Below, piece after piece: positions 1 through 8,765 of a stretch of 64,000 bases of DNA. This stretch comes from Myxococcales bacterium. Its GTDB lineage: Bacteria > Myxococcota_A > Polyangia > Polyangiales > Polyangiaceae. A model generated the notes under the pieces. The model did not search any database and was not told the DNA's origin. It was given only the letters and a program-made list of their open reading frames with translations. The first letter of the stretch is position 1, and each line of letters begins with the position of its first letter. Where the stretch lies: assembly GCA_016720545.1 (NCBI GenBank), contig JADKKK010000002.1, positions 719,401 to 783,400 on the forward strand. The letters run 5' to 3'. The position numbers and the translations under genes are program-made.

Positions 1-1574
1 GCGATTCCGGCGGTGTGGGGGTGCTCCTTGCCGAGCGCTCGGAGCTCGTCGCAGAGGGCGGCGTTGGAGAGCTTCGACGCGGGCTCGCGCTCCACGCAGA
101 GCACGGGCACGCGCTCGCCTCCGACGTCGACGCCCACGAGCGCGGTGCGGAATACCCCGGGGTGCGTGTTGAAGATCTCTTCCACCGGCGTGGAGAACAG
201 CGTGGTCTCGCGAAGCTCGACGCGGTGCGACTTGCGCCCACCGAACCAGAGCCGCCCCTCGGCGTCGAAGTAACCCACGTCGCCCATGCGGTGGACGAGC
301 ACGCCGTCGCGATCGATCTTCGCGCGACTCGTCGCCTCGGGAGCCGCGTAGTAGCTGCGCGTCACGGTCGGCCCGGAGACCGTGATCTCGCCCATCTCGC
401 CGACCGGAAGCTCCCGCGCCTCCGACCACGTGGGAATAGGCTCGTCGGTGATCGCGATGACGCGCACGTCGTTCGGCGGGACCGGGCGCCCGACGCACAC
501 GCCGAGGCCGCGCTCGGTCGCCGCGCGTGTCTCACCGAGCACGGCGCGGCTCCCGATGCTCGCGACCGGCAAGGCCTCAGTGGCGCCGTACGGTGTGAAG
601 ATTTCGGCGTCTTCCCCGAGCATGAGGTGAACCCGCTCGAGGGTCGCGGCGGGGACGGGCGCGCCTGCCGAGATGATGCGCCTCACGGTGGGCCACTTCA
701 CGCCGTTCGCGGCCCCGTGCCGACTGACTGTGCCGAGCAGCGCTGGAGAGCCGAACACGTTGGTGACGCCGAAGTCGGCGATCGCCTCGTGGATCTTCAC
801 GGGGTCGACGCTCGCGGGGCGCGTGGCGTCCATTTCGGGAATGATCGTGGTCATTCCGAGCGCGGGATCGAACAGCGCGAAGAGCGGGAACGTAGGCAGA
901 TCGACCTCCCCCGGCTCGATTCCGTAGGTCTCTCGAATGAGCTCGACCTGGGAGGTGAAGTGCCCGTGGGTGTAGACGACGCCCTTGGCGACGCCGGTGC
1001 TGCCGCTCGTGAAGAGGATGGCGGCCGTCTCGTCGTCTTGGGTGTCGGCCAAGACGGGCTCGACCTCGCGCGGCTCGGGCGCGATGGCCGCGAGGGTCGC
1101 GCCACCCCAGAACCACCGCCGCCCCACGGTCACGAAGCGCTTCAGCGTGGGGCGCGCCCAGCCGAGCACGAGACGCGCCGCGTGCGCCGGGGGAATGCCG
1201 ATGAACGCCTCCGGCTCCACGCGGGCCAGGCACTCCTTGAGCTGCGCGAGGCCCAGGCCCGGATCGATCATCACCGGGACGATGCCGGCCTTGAACAGCG
1301 CGAACGTGAGCGCGAAGAGCTCGAGGCTCGGCTTCACCATGAGCACCGTGCGGGCGCCCCGCGTGATCCCGTAGTCCACGAGGCCTCGTGCGATCTGGTC
1401 GCTGCGCCGATCGAGCTCTCGGTACGTGCACCGGAGAGACGTCCGCGAGCCGTCGCGAGCGCGCCCTCTCGGAAACACGATGGCGGGCGCGTCGGGGCGC
1501 TGGGCTGCCATGGCAGGCAAATACGAGGCGATGTTGACCCGCGCGCCTCGCGGCACTCCGAGCGCGCCGGACAC
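1..1574 (-). CDS. oleC: OleC, beta-lactone synthetase (AMP-dependent synthetase family), partial
   Basis: This acyl-adenylate-forming enzyme of olefin biosynthesis activates the beta-hydroxy acid made by OleA and OleD and closes it to a beta-lactone using ATP. About 524 residues are visible and the 3' end lies beyond the left edge. Reading the minus strand, the AMP-binding P-loop TSGSTGVAKG is clear, followed by the adenylation motif YGATEALP and a C-terminal segment with YFDAEGRLWFGGRKSHRVE. The start is a GTG at 1574 directly after the oleB stop, or a GTG at 1556; neither has a perfect ribosome binding site. It is third in the order oleA-oleB-oleC with almost no spacing, which supports one transcript. 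Any acyl-CoA ligase would share the motifs, so OleC is named from motifs plus the neighbouring OleA and OleB. An oleD reductase would be expected nearby but is not in the window. Confidence 0.85.
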   Translation of the reverse strand, partial: MSGALGVPRGARVNIASYLPAMAAQRPDAPAIVFPRGRARDGSRTSLRCTYRELDRRSDQIARGLVDYGITRGARTVLMVKPSLELFALTFALFKAGIVPVMIDPGLGLAQLKECLARVEPEAFIGIPPAHAARLVLGWARPTLKRFVTVGRRWFWGGATLAAIAPEPREVEPVLADTQDDETAAILFTSGSTGVAKGVVYTHGHFTSQVELIRETYGIEPGEVDLPTFPLFALFDPALGMTTIIPEMDATRPASVDPVKIHEAIADFGVTNVFGSPALLGTVSRHGAANGVKWPTVRRIISAGAPVPAATLERVHLMLGEDAEIFTPYGATEALPVASIGSRAVLGETRAATERGLGVCVGRPVPPNDVRVIAITDEPIPTWSEARELPVGEMGEITVSGPTVTRSYYAAPEATSRAKIDRDGVLVHRMGDVGYFDAEGRLWFGGRKSHRVELRETTLFSTPVEEIFNTHPGVFRTALVGVDVGGERVPVLCVEREPASKLSNAALCDELRALGKEHPHTAGI

Positions 1575-1578
1575 AGTA

Positions 1579-2460
1579 TCAGCCCGCTCCACGAACGAAC
1601 GAAGCGATCAAGGGAATGAGCTCTTCGTCGGCGTCTTCGAGCACGTAGTGGCCCGCGTCGGCGAGCGCGTGAACCACCGCCTGCGGCAGCCGTCGCCGCC
1701 ACTCGTCGAGGAAGTGACGATCGAACACGAAGTCGCGGAGGCCCCACCCGATGAACGTGGGGGTCGCGCCGAACAGGTCGAGGGACTTTGCCGTCGCGTC
1801 GATGAGCTCGTATCCCGGGTCGCCCGGGCGGAGCGGGATGTCTTGGACGAAGCGGAGGGTCGCGACGCGGTCTCGCCAGCTGTCGTAGGGCGCCGTGTAG
1901 GCGGCGCGCACGGCGGCGGGCACCGATCGGCGCGTGCACCCTACACGTATCGCCGTCCAGGCGAACGCGTTGAAGCCACGGACCAGCACCGTGCCGATCG
2001 GGGTGCGCGTGAGCGCGAGCGGCCACGGGAACGGCTTCGACGCGGGCAGGGGGAAGGCGGCGGTGTTCAGGATGACGAGCCGCGCGACGCGCTCGGGGTG
2101 CTTGGCGGCCCAGGTCATCGCGATCATGCCGCCCCAGTCGTGCACGACGAGGGTGACGGGCTCCTTCACGGCGAGCTGCTCGAGCCACGCGGTGAAGTCG
2201 GCGACGCGCTGCGCGAGCGTGTACGGGTAGTCGACCGGTTTGTCGGAGAGCCCCATGCCGATGTGATCGGGGACGAGGCAGCGGTGGGTGTCGCGAAGAG
2301 CCAGGACGAGGTTGCGGTAGTAGAAGGACCACGACGGGTTGCCGTGGACCATGACCACGGGCGGGCCGCTCCCCTCGTCGAGGTAGTGCATCCGCTGCCC
2401 ACCTCCGCGATCGAAGAAGTGGGAAGCGAAGGGGTAGAGCGACCGGTCGAAGTCCCTCAT
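1579..2460 (-). CDS. oleB: OleB, beta-lactone decarboxylase (alpha/beta hydrolase, haloalkane dehalogenase-like)
   Basis: This 293-residue alpha/beta hydrolase should decarboxylate the OleC beta-lactone to a cis-olefin and CO2. The oxyanion motif HGNPSWSFYYRN lies at residues 39-50. The nucleophile elbow VVHDWGG places an aspartate at residue 108, as in haloalkane dehalogenases and OleB rather than the serine of esterases. The catalytic histidine is in AGHYVLEDA near residue 271. It starts 4 nt after the oleA stop, and oleC begins at its own stop, so the three are probably translated from one mRNA. On sequence alone it could be a haloalkane dehalogenase; the position between OleA and OleC decides the call. 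Confidence 0.88.
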   Translation of the reverse strand: MRDFDRSLYPFASHFFDRGGGQRMHYLDEGSGPPVVMVHGNPSWSFYYRNLVLALRDTHRCLVPDHIGMGLSDKPVDYPYTLAQRVADFTAWLEQLAVKEPVTLVVHDWGGMIAMTWAAKHPERVARLVILNTAAFPLPASKPFPWPLALTRTPIGTVLVRGFNAFAWTAIRVGCTRRSVPAAVRAAYTAPYDSWRDRVATLRFVQDIPLRPGDPGYELIDATAKSLDLFGATPTFIGWGLRDFVFDRHFLDEWRRRLPQAVVHALADAGHYVLEDADEELIPLIASFVRGAG

Positions 2461-2464
2461 GCGG

Positions 2465-3481
2465 TCACCACACGATCTCGGCCATGCAGCAGTTCAGCCC
2501 CGAGCCAATCCCGAGGAGACCTACGCGCATGCCCTTCTCGAGGCGGCCCGCTTCGCGCGACTTCGAGAGGACGATGGGCACGGACGCCGGGCCGATGTTT
2601 CCGAACTCGGGGTAGATGGCGAGCGCCTTCTCCGGTTCGAGCCCGAGCGTCTCGAGCAGCTGGGTCGTATGGCTCGCGCTCACCTGGTGAAGCACGATGT
2701 CGTCGAGGGTGTCCGCCTGCCAGCCGAGCGACCGCTGGGCGAAGCCCCAGGTCTCTCGCGCGAGGAGGATGCCGTTGGCGAGCAGCGCCTTGCCGTCGGT
2801 GTACATCCCGTCGACCTGCCCGCGGCAGAGGCCTCGGTGCTGGGTGGCCGAGCGCTCGACCGCGCCGATGAAGCGGTGACCGTTCGGTGCGAGATCTCTC
2901 CGGGCGAGGAGCATGGCGACCCCGCCCGAGCCGAGGGTCAGGGTGGCGAACTGATCGCGGAGATCCTGGGGTGTGGTCTGGGGGCGCAGCAGGCGGGCGA
3001 TGGTCGCCTCGACGGCCTCGCGAGCGCCCTCGCCGTCCACGATCAGCGCGTGCTCGATCTGGCCACGCTCGATCATGTTCCCGGCGATTTGCATCCCGGT
3101 CAGGAACGCGAGGCAGGCGTTGCCCACGTCGAAGTTCAGGCACGAGGCGGGCAGCCCGAGGTTGCCGTGGACGAGGCACGCGACCGACGGCTCGACGTAG
3201 TCGCGGCAGACCGAGGTGCTGATGAGCACGTCGACTCGACGACGGTCGAGCCCCACCTCGGCGAGGCACTTCTCGGCGGCCAGGGTCGCCGCGTCGCTCG
3301 GTTGAAACCCCACGTCCCAGAAGCGACGCGCGGTGATACCAGAGGCGCTCTCGAGCAGGTCGGAGCCCATTCCCATGCGCGAGAGGGTCGGCCCGAGGCG
3401 CTCACAGATCTCCTCGGAGGTCGTCCGATGAGGGGCGTCGACGTGCGCCAGGCCGAGGATGGAGACGTTCTGGAACTGCAT
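2465..3481 (-). CDS. oleA: OleA, acyl-CoA condensing thiolase-superfamily enzyme
   Basis: OleA carries out head-to-head Claisen condensation of two fatty acyl-CoAs to a beta-keto acid, the first step of long-chain olefin synthesis. The protein is 338 residues from the ATG at 3481; an in-frame upstream ATG would add 16 Arg/Pro-rich residues lacking family character. Catalytic residues are Cys123 in NACLAFLTG, His265 in LHQVSASH and Asn295 in FGNIGPAS, the KAS III-type triad. DVGNACLAFLTGMQIAGNMI and the Glu-containing VEPSVACLVHGNLGL segment resemble OleA more than FabH. It is the first gene of oleABC and is divergent from the SBBP gene, with a 192-bp intergenic region containing a GGGCGC tandem repeat. 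Confidence 0.9.
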   Translation of the reverse strand: MQFQNVSILGLAHVDAPHRTTSEEICERLGPTLSRMGMGSDLLESASGITARRFWDVGFQPSDAATLAAEKCLAEVGLDRRRVDVLISTSVCRDYVEPSVACLVHGNLGLPASCLNFDVGNACLAFLTGMQIAGNMIERGQIEHALIVDGEGAREAVEATIARLLRPQTTPQDLRDQFATLTLGSGGVAMLLARRDLAPNGHRFIGAVERSATQHRGLCRGQVDGMYTDGKALLANGILLARETWGFAQRSLGWQADTLDDIVLHQVSASHTTQLLETLGLEPEKALAIYPEFGNIGPASVPIVLSKSREAGRLEKGMRVGLLGIGSGLNCCMAEIVW

Positions 3482-3595
3482 CAGGCTTTGGGTCGGCCGC
3501 GCGCGGGGGAGGGGGTGGCGGGCGCGCATAGGAAGACCAAAGGCGCGGCCGCGTCAATCCCGGATCGCCGAGCGCGGCCCAAAAGGTGATGCCGG

Positions 3596-3619
3596 GGGCG
3601 CGGGCGCGGGCGCGGGCGC
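3596..3619. repeat. GGGCGC hexamer tandem repeat, 4 copies
   Basis: Four perfect copies of GGGCGC lie in the divergent promoter region between oleA and the SBBP-repeat gene. Copy-number change could alter promoter spacing, but no function is shown. Confidence 0.85.
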
Positions 3620-3673
3620 GGCGAAGTTGATCATTCTCCGTGCGCGAAGTGCGCGTCAACCTAGCCTGACCTC

Positions 3674-6373
3674 ATGCGCCTTCGTCCGTTCTCGCTCGCA
3701 GTCCTCCTCTCCGTGCTCGGGCTCTCGGAGCGCCCCCCGACAGGCCCCTCTCGCTCCGCTCCGCTCACGGCCTCCGCGCTCGCCGCGCCGCGCGTGAAGC
3801 TGTGGCCCTTGGCCTTCGAGCCCAACGTGGGCCAGGTCGACGAGCCCGTGCGGTTCGTCGCGCGGCGCAGGGGCACTGCGCTCTTCCTCTCGGACGAGGG
3901 GGCCACGTTGTCACTGCGGGCGCCCCACCAGGGAGACCGGGATGACGCGAGCGCGCCCGTCGAGCCCGACGTGGTCCTCACGCTCCGCGTCGCGGGCGGC
4001 CGCCGTGTCTCCCCGACCGCGAGCCACCGACTGACCGCGCGCGCGAGCTACTTCGTGGGCGCCGATCCGTCGAAATGGCGGCGCGACGTGCCGACGTTTG
4101 GCGAGGTGAGGTACCCCGCCGTGATCGACGGAGTCGATCTCGTGTACCACGGCGAGGAAGGGCAGCTCGAATACGACTTCGTCGTCGCCCCCGGCGCGGA
4201 TCCGGGCGCCATCGCGCTCGAGGTCGGAGGTGCCCAGGGCCTGTCGCTGACGCCCGCGGGCGAGCTCTGCGTGCTCACGGCGAGGGGGCGCTTCGTGCAG
4301 CCGCGGCCCCGCGTCTTCCAGCGTGATCCCTCCGGGGCCGAGCGAGAGGTGGTCGCCGGCTACCGCCTGGTCGGCGACCGCGCGGTCGGCTTCGAGGTGG
4401 CGGCCTACGACCGGGCGAGCGAGCTCGTGATCGATCCGGTCCTCGCCTACTCCAGCTACCTGGGCGGGACGTTTGGCGACGCGTCGCGCAGCATCGCCGC
4501 GGACTCCGACGGCAACACCTACGTCGCCGGCTGGACCCAGTCGGCCGCTTTCCCAACCCTCGCTCCCTACCAGGCGGCGCGGCGAGGCCTCGAGGACGCC
4601 TTCGTGGCCAAGCTCGACCCGACGGGCGCGCTGGTCTACTCGACGTACCTCGGTGGCGCGAGCATCGACGGCGCCTACGGGGTGGCCGTCGACGCCGCGG
4701 GGAGCGCGTACGTCACCGGCGGCACCAACTCGATCGACTTCCCGACCGTCAACGCGATGGCCTGCCCCGCTTGCGGAGTCTTCGTGACGAAGCTCGCGCC
4801 GGCGGGCAACGATTTGATCTACTCGACGTACGTCGGAGGCTTCAGCAGCAACCAGCGCGCGACCGCCATCGCGGTCGACGGGCTCGGGAGCGCGTACATC
4901 ACCGGCTTCACGACCTCGACGAGCTTCATGACGGTGAACCCCATCCAGGCGGCGAAGGCCGCGGGCCTGGACAGCTTCGTGAGCAAGCTCTCCCCCACGG
5001 GCAGCTCGCTCGTATTCTCCACCTACCTGGGCGGGGCCCTGGACGACCTCGGCTACGGCATCGCCGTAGACGGCGCCGGAAACACCATCGTCACCGGGTG
5101 GACCCAGTCCACCGACTTCCCGATGGCGAACGCGTTCCAAGTCACGTCGCGAGGCGGGAGCGCGGAGGCGTTCGTGTCGAAGCTCCGCCCTGACGGGACC
5201 GCCTTCGTCTATTCCACTTACCTCGGCAGCACCGCCGAGGATCGCGCCTACGGGGTCGCCACCGACGCGGCCGGGAACGCGTACGTGACAGGGATGACGT
5301 CGGGACCGACCTTCCCGACGATGAACGCGGTCCAGCCCACCCTCGGTGGCGCGACCGACGCCTTCGTGACCAAGCTGAACCCCGCTGGCAGCGCGCTCAT
5401 CTACTCGACCTTCCTCGGCGGGCCCCTCGCCGACGTCGGCGCGGCGATCGCCGTCGACCGCGGCGGCCGGGCCTATGTCGGCGGGCTCGCGAAGTCGGGC
5501 CTCCCGGTGCTGAACGCGATTCAGCCCACGTTCGCCGGCGGAAACAACGACGCCTTCGCGGCGAGGCTGACCGTCGATGGCCGCGCGCTCGCCTACGTGA
5601 CCTACCTCGGCGGGGGCGGCACCTCCACCTCGGACGCGGTCAACGGCATCGCCGCCGACGACCACGGGACGGCCTACCTCACCGGAGACACGAGCTCGAC
5701 GACGTTCCGCACCTCGGCGCCGGCGCAGGCAGCGCTCGGCGGGGGGCAGGACGGCTTCGTCGCGGCCATCAGGACGACCTTCCTGACGCCCGAGACGGCG
5801 ACGGTCGCGCCGCTCGACACGCAGACGTTCGTCGCGACCGGCGGCGACGGCGCGGGCTTCGTGTTCGCCTTCGAGACGAACGCGTCGGGCGGCACCCTCG
5901 ACCCCGCGACCGGCGTGTACGTGGCGGGTCCGGTGGGCGGAGTCACCGACGTCATCACGATGACCGACTCGGAGGGCCTCAGCGCGAGCGCTCGGATCAC
6001 CGTGACCTCACCCGTCACCGATGCGGGCGCCGACGGCGCCCCCGATGCCTCGCTCGACGCCAGCGGAGACGGCGCTGCGAGCCCCGACGCGAGCACGGCG
6101 GACGCTGGAGACGGGGGCCCGAGCGACGCGAGCGCGGTCCCCGACGCGAAGGCCGATGCGGCGCCCCCGGACGCAAGCCCGGCCCCCCTGGACGCCGCGA
6201 TGCCCGCAGCGGACTCTGCAACGGACTCGGGCGCCGGAGGCTCGGCGGAGACCTCGACCGGAGCGGGCTGCAGCTGCGGTACTACGCCCGCGGCGCCCGT
6301 GGGCCCTAGGGCAGGAAGCCTGATCGTCCTCGCGGGAGCGCTGCTCCTGCGTCGTCGGCGCTTGGCTCGCTGA
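3674..6373 (+). CDS. SBBP-repeat beta-propeller surface protein with MYXO-CTERM-like tail
   Basis: This is a large secreted or surface protein of 899 residues. The N-terminal signal peptide is followed by a DUF7948-type module (FEPNVGQVDEPVRFVARRRG and onward, roughly residues 40-260). About seven SBBP beta-propeller blades follow, each with the recurring pattern YSTYLGG, AVDAAGSAYVTG and DAFVTKL (roughly residues 265-700). An Ig-like segment comes next, then an Asp/Ala-rich low-complexity linker (residues 775-860). The extreme C-terminus has a Cys-rich GCSCGTT motif, a hydrophobic stretch and RRRRLAR, the layout of MYXO-CTERM sorting tails. Such tails are thought to be processed and anchored in the outer membrane by myxobacteria. 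Substrate and role are unknown. Convergent with the glycosyltransferase; a hairpin lies between the two stops. Confidence 0.85.
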   Translation: MRLRPFSLAVLLSVLGLSERPPTGPSRSAPLTASALAAPRVKLWPLAFEPNVGQVDEPVRFVARRRGTALFLSDEGATLSLRAPHQGDRDDASAPVEPDVVLTLRVAGGRRVSPTASHRLTARASYFVGADPSKWRRDVPTFGEVRYPAVIDGVDLVYHGEEGQLEYDFVVAPGADPGAIALEVGGAQGLSLTPAGELCVLTARGRFVQPRPRVFQRDPSGAEREVVAGYRLVGDRAVGFEVAAYDRASELVIDPVLAYSSYLGGTFGDASRSIAADSDGNTYVAGWTQSAAFPTLAPYQAARRGLEDAFVAKLDPTGALVYSTYLGGASIDGAYGVAVDAAGSAYVTGGTNSIDFPTVNAMACPACGVFVTKLAPAGNDLIYSTYVGGFSSNQRATAIAVDGLGSAYITGFTTSTSFMTVNPIQAAKAAGLDSFVSKLSPTGSSLVFSTYLGGALDDLGYGIAVDGAGNTIVTGWTQSTDFPMANAFQVTSRGGSAEAFVSKLRPDGTAFVYSTYLGSTAEDRAYGVATDAAGNAYVTGMTSGPTFPTMNAVQPTLGGATDAFVTKLNPAGSALIYSTFLGGPLADVGAAIAVDRGGRAYVGGLAKSGLPVLNAIQPTFAGGNNDAFAARLTVDGRALAYVTYLGGGGTSTSDAVNGIAADDHGTAYLTGDTSSTTFRTSAPAQAALGGGQDGFVAAIRTTFLTPETATVAPLDTQTFVATGGDGAGFVFAFETNASGGTLDPATGVYVAGPVGGVTDVITMTDSEGLSASARITVTSPVTDAGADGAPDASLDASGDGAASPDASTADAGDGGPSDASAVPDAKADAAPPDASPAPLDAAMPAADSATDSGAGGSAETSTGAGCSCGTTPAAPVGPRAGSLIVLAGALLLRRRRLAR

Positions 6374-6444
6374 GCCGCTGCCCGCTCCCTTCGACGAAGC
6401 CCAAGTCTTGTCGGTGGGGGAGTAGTTGGCCGGCGGCGAAACGC

Positions 6445-6478
6445 AGCCCCGCATGATTCGAGACCCAACGGCGGGGCT
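6445..6478. terminator. Hairpin between convergent genes
   Basis: Arms AGCCCCGC and GCGGGGCT (8 bp, perfect) flank an 18-nt loop, between the stop codons of the SBBP gene and the glycosyltransferase. It could serve both strands. There is no T-tract, so this is inferred from position and stem. Confidence 0.55.
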
Positions 6479-6482
6479 ACGG

Positions 6483-7826
6483 TCACCCCCGCCGCCGCTG
6501 CACGAACCCGAGCGCCGCCACGAACGGCGCCGCCACGAGCCCATACCGCCCACCGCCGAAGAACACCGCGTGGAGCGCCGCGGTAGACCCCACCACCGCC
6601 AGCGCCGCGGGTACGACGCCCGGCCCGCGTAGCAGCCCCCGCACACCGAGCAGCGCCCCCATCGCCACGAGGCCCAGATACGCGGGCCACGCGTGGACCG
6701 AGGCCGCGGACACGAGGCTCGCGGCGCCCACGCCAAAGCGCGCCACGCGCCGCCTCCCGCGCAGCCTCGCCATCGCCACGAGCGCCCCGATCAGCAGCAC
6801 GCGAGACGCCACGGTCTCGAGCGCCCCCAAGGCCACCTTCGCGTCGTACGGGAACGCCTCCGGGTTCGCCTGGTGCAGGTACCAGGGCGCGCCCCCAAAG
6901 TAGTCGAACGTCACCGCGAGCTTCTGCGGCATCTTCGCGACCCAGAGCCTCGGGTCGGCGAGGATCTGTCTGCGGGCCGCGCGCCCGAAGCACGCGTCCT
7001 TCCCCGCCTCGTCCCAGACCGCGCGGCATTCGTCAGGCACCTTTACTTCTTCCCAGGCGCCCCCGCGGGTCTGCGCGCCGATCAGGAGGTTCCACCCGCC
7101 GTTCACGCTCACGAGCGCGCAGCTCTCCATGCGCACGCAGTTGCGGACCGTCCAGGGCGCGCAGACGGCGAGCGCCAGCGCGGTCATCCCCGCCGCCACG
7201 CCAAGCCGAGGCCCCCAGGTTCGCGCGCGCGCGAAGACGATCCCGAACGCGGGCGCGAGCACGATGCACTGCGGACGCGCCAGCGTCGCGGCGCCCAGCA
7301 AGAGCCCCGCGACCGCGAGGCCAAGGAGCGACCGCCGCCGCGAGGCGAGCCCGACGGCGCAGGCCGCCGCGACGAGGGTCGTGGTCACTCCCTCGGTCAT
7401 CAGCGCCGGTGTGTACGGCACCAGCGCGGGGTGGAGCGCCACGACCAACGCGCCCCCAAGCGCCAGCCCCCGCGAGGCCGCGCGCGAGAGCGCCACGAAG
7501 AGCGAGACCGCGAGGAGCGCGCCGAGGACCGCGTTCACCGCCATCGCCACGCCCGCGTGTGCACCGAAGAGTCGGTACGGGAGCGCGAGGAGCGCGGGGT
7601 AGCCCACCGGGTAGTGCGACGCGTAGGTGACAGCGCCGTCGGGCCAGGCCCACGTGTAGCCGGCCCCACGCGAGAGCCGCTCAGCGAACGTGTGGTAGTA
7701 CGTGCCGTCCGCCGCGGCGGGGATACGTGGCGCCGCCCACGCCACGACGAGGCCGCGCGCCACGAGCGCCACGAGCGCGAGAAGCCCCGCGAGCGCGGCG
7801 CGTCCGAGCCTCGGCCTACGGTCCAC
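6483..7826 (-). CDS. GT39/PMT-like integral membrane glycosyltransferase
   Basis: This is a 447-residue polytopic membrane protein with about ten hydrophobic segments. It has the general layout of lipid-linked-sugar glycosyltransferases (PMT/ArnT, GT-C fold). An early acidic loop after the first helix contains ADGTYYHTFAERLSRG and a later SHYPVGYPALLAL segment, the region that usually carries the catalytic Asp. A large soluble loop with Cys residues follows near residues 240-310 (CRAVWDEAGKDACFGRAARR). It would transfer a sugar from a polyprenyl phosphate donor on the periplasmic side; the acceptor cannot be predicted. Its start overlaps the end of maf by 11 nt, so the two are probably co-transcribed. 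Confidence 0.75.
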   Translation of the reverse strand: MDRRPRLGRAALAGLLALVALVARGLVVAWAAPRIPAAADGTYYHTFAERLSRGAGYTWAWPDGAVTYASHYPVGYPALLALPYRLFGAHAGVAMAVNAVLGALLAVSLFVALSRAASRGLALGGALVVALHPALVPYTPALMTEGVTTTLVAAACAVGLASRRRSLLGLAVAGLLLGAATLARPQCIVLAPAFGIVFARARTWGPRLGVAAGMTALALAVCAPWTVRNCVRMESCALVSVNGGWNLLIGAQTRGGAWEEVKVPDECRAVWDEAGKDACFGRAARRQILADPRLWVAKMPQKLAVTFDYFGGAPWYLHQANPEAFPYDAKVALGALETVASRVLLIGALVAMARLRGRRRVARFGVGAASLVSAASVHAWPAYLGLVAMGALLGVRGLLRGPGVVPAALAVVGSTAALHAVFFGGGRYGLVAAPFVAALGFVQRRRG

Positions 7827-8475
7827 GGAGGCCGAGCTTCTCGAGCGCGACGGCGACCTCGCACGCGGGGAGCCCCACCACGTTCGAATACGAGCCCTCG
7901 ATGCGCGAGACGAGCGCGCCCCCGAGCCCCTGCGCCGCGTAGCCGCCGGCCTTGTCCTTCCCCTCCCCGCTCGCCGCGTACGCGCGGATCTGCGCGGCGT
8001 CGAGGGGGCGGAAGGTCACGCGCGTGACGACCGTCTCGGCGTGCTCCACCTCTGCGAAGGGCCCGTCGAGCCGCGCGAGACAGAAGCGAGTGTGCACCTC
8101 GTGCGTGCGGCCGGCGAGGCGCGCGATCATCGCCTCGGCCTCCTCCAATGTCTCGGGCTTCCCCAGGATTTCGCCATCAACGATGACCGACGTGTCGGCC
8201 ACGAGCACCGCGCGCGCGATCGCCCGGAGCGCGTCCGGGAGGGTGCGGACCACGTCGGAGAGCTTCGCCTCGGCCACGCGGGCGAGGTACACATCGGCCT
8301 CCTCCGAGGGCAACACGTCCTCGTTCGCGTCCCCCTTGTGGACGACGTGGGGCACCGCGATGGACGTCAGGATCTCGCGACGACGAGGAGAGCCGCTGCC
8401 GAGCACGAGGGGGTGGGCGTCGGAGAGGACTCCACGCGAGTCGCCCGCGATCGGACCGTGAGTGCCAGGGCTCAT
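7816..8475 (-). CDS. maf: Maf-family nucleoside triphosphate pyrophosphatase
   Basis: Maf enzymes hydrolyse non-canonical or modified nucleoside triphosphates (dTTP/UTP or m7GTP class) to monophosphates, limiting misincorporation. The protein is 219 residues from ATG 8475, the usual Maf length. It shows the N-terminal LVLGSGSPRRREIL signature, the central ADTSVIVDGEILGKP motif with the catalytic Asp, and the C-terminal KDKAGGYAAQGLGG block. An upstream ATG would add 12 unconserved residues. Which Maf subfamily it belongs to cannot be settled here. Confidence 0.93.
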   Translation of the reverse strand: MSPGTHGPIAGDSRGVLSDAHPLVLGSGSPRRREILTSIAVPHVVHKGDANEDVLPSEEADVYLARVAEAKLSDVVRTLPDALRAIARAVLVADTSVIVDGEILGKPETLEEAEAMIARLAGRTHEVHTRFCLARLDGPFAEVEHAETVVTRVTFRPLDAAQIRAYAASGEGKDKAGGYAAQGLGGALVSRIEGSYSNVVGLPACEVAVALEKLGLRGP

Positions 8476-8548
8476 GGGCCCCGTATGCTGCCGGCGAGCG
8501 CGTCGTGTCAACGGCGTCCGCGCGATGGCGAGGAGAAGCGCCGATGAA

Positions 8549-8572
8549 GGACGACGAGCGGGACGACGAGCG
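8549..8572. repeat. 12-bp perfect tandem duplication
   Basis: Two exact copies of GGACGACGAGCG lie within the 290-bp gap between divergent maf and the outer-membrane protein gene. The surrounding purine-rich sequence contains further imperfect copies. No coding potential is evident there. Confidence 0.8.
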
Positions 8573-8765
8573 GGGACGAGGAACGAGGAGCGGGGAAGAC
8601 GAACAGCGAGGATCGCGGGACACGCTCCCTGTTCCTCGGCGCGAACGCCCGCTCCCCTGAACGTGGGCGCAAACCGCCTCCTCCCCGCGGGATCACGAAG
8701 AAAAAGGGGACGCCCTCCGACGACAAGGGTGCCGCGCCACGCCTAGCCTTGGTAAGGTGCCGGCC

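Noticed and set aside
13..1619. Long plus-strand open frame opposite oleC
   Set aside because: Arg/His-rich antisense shadow; the minus strand encodes clear OleC and OleB motifs.
3911..5665. 584-codon minus-strand open frame
   Set aside because: Exactly opposite the SBBP repeats; composition is Arg/Gly/Val-rich with no motif, a high-GC antisense artefact.
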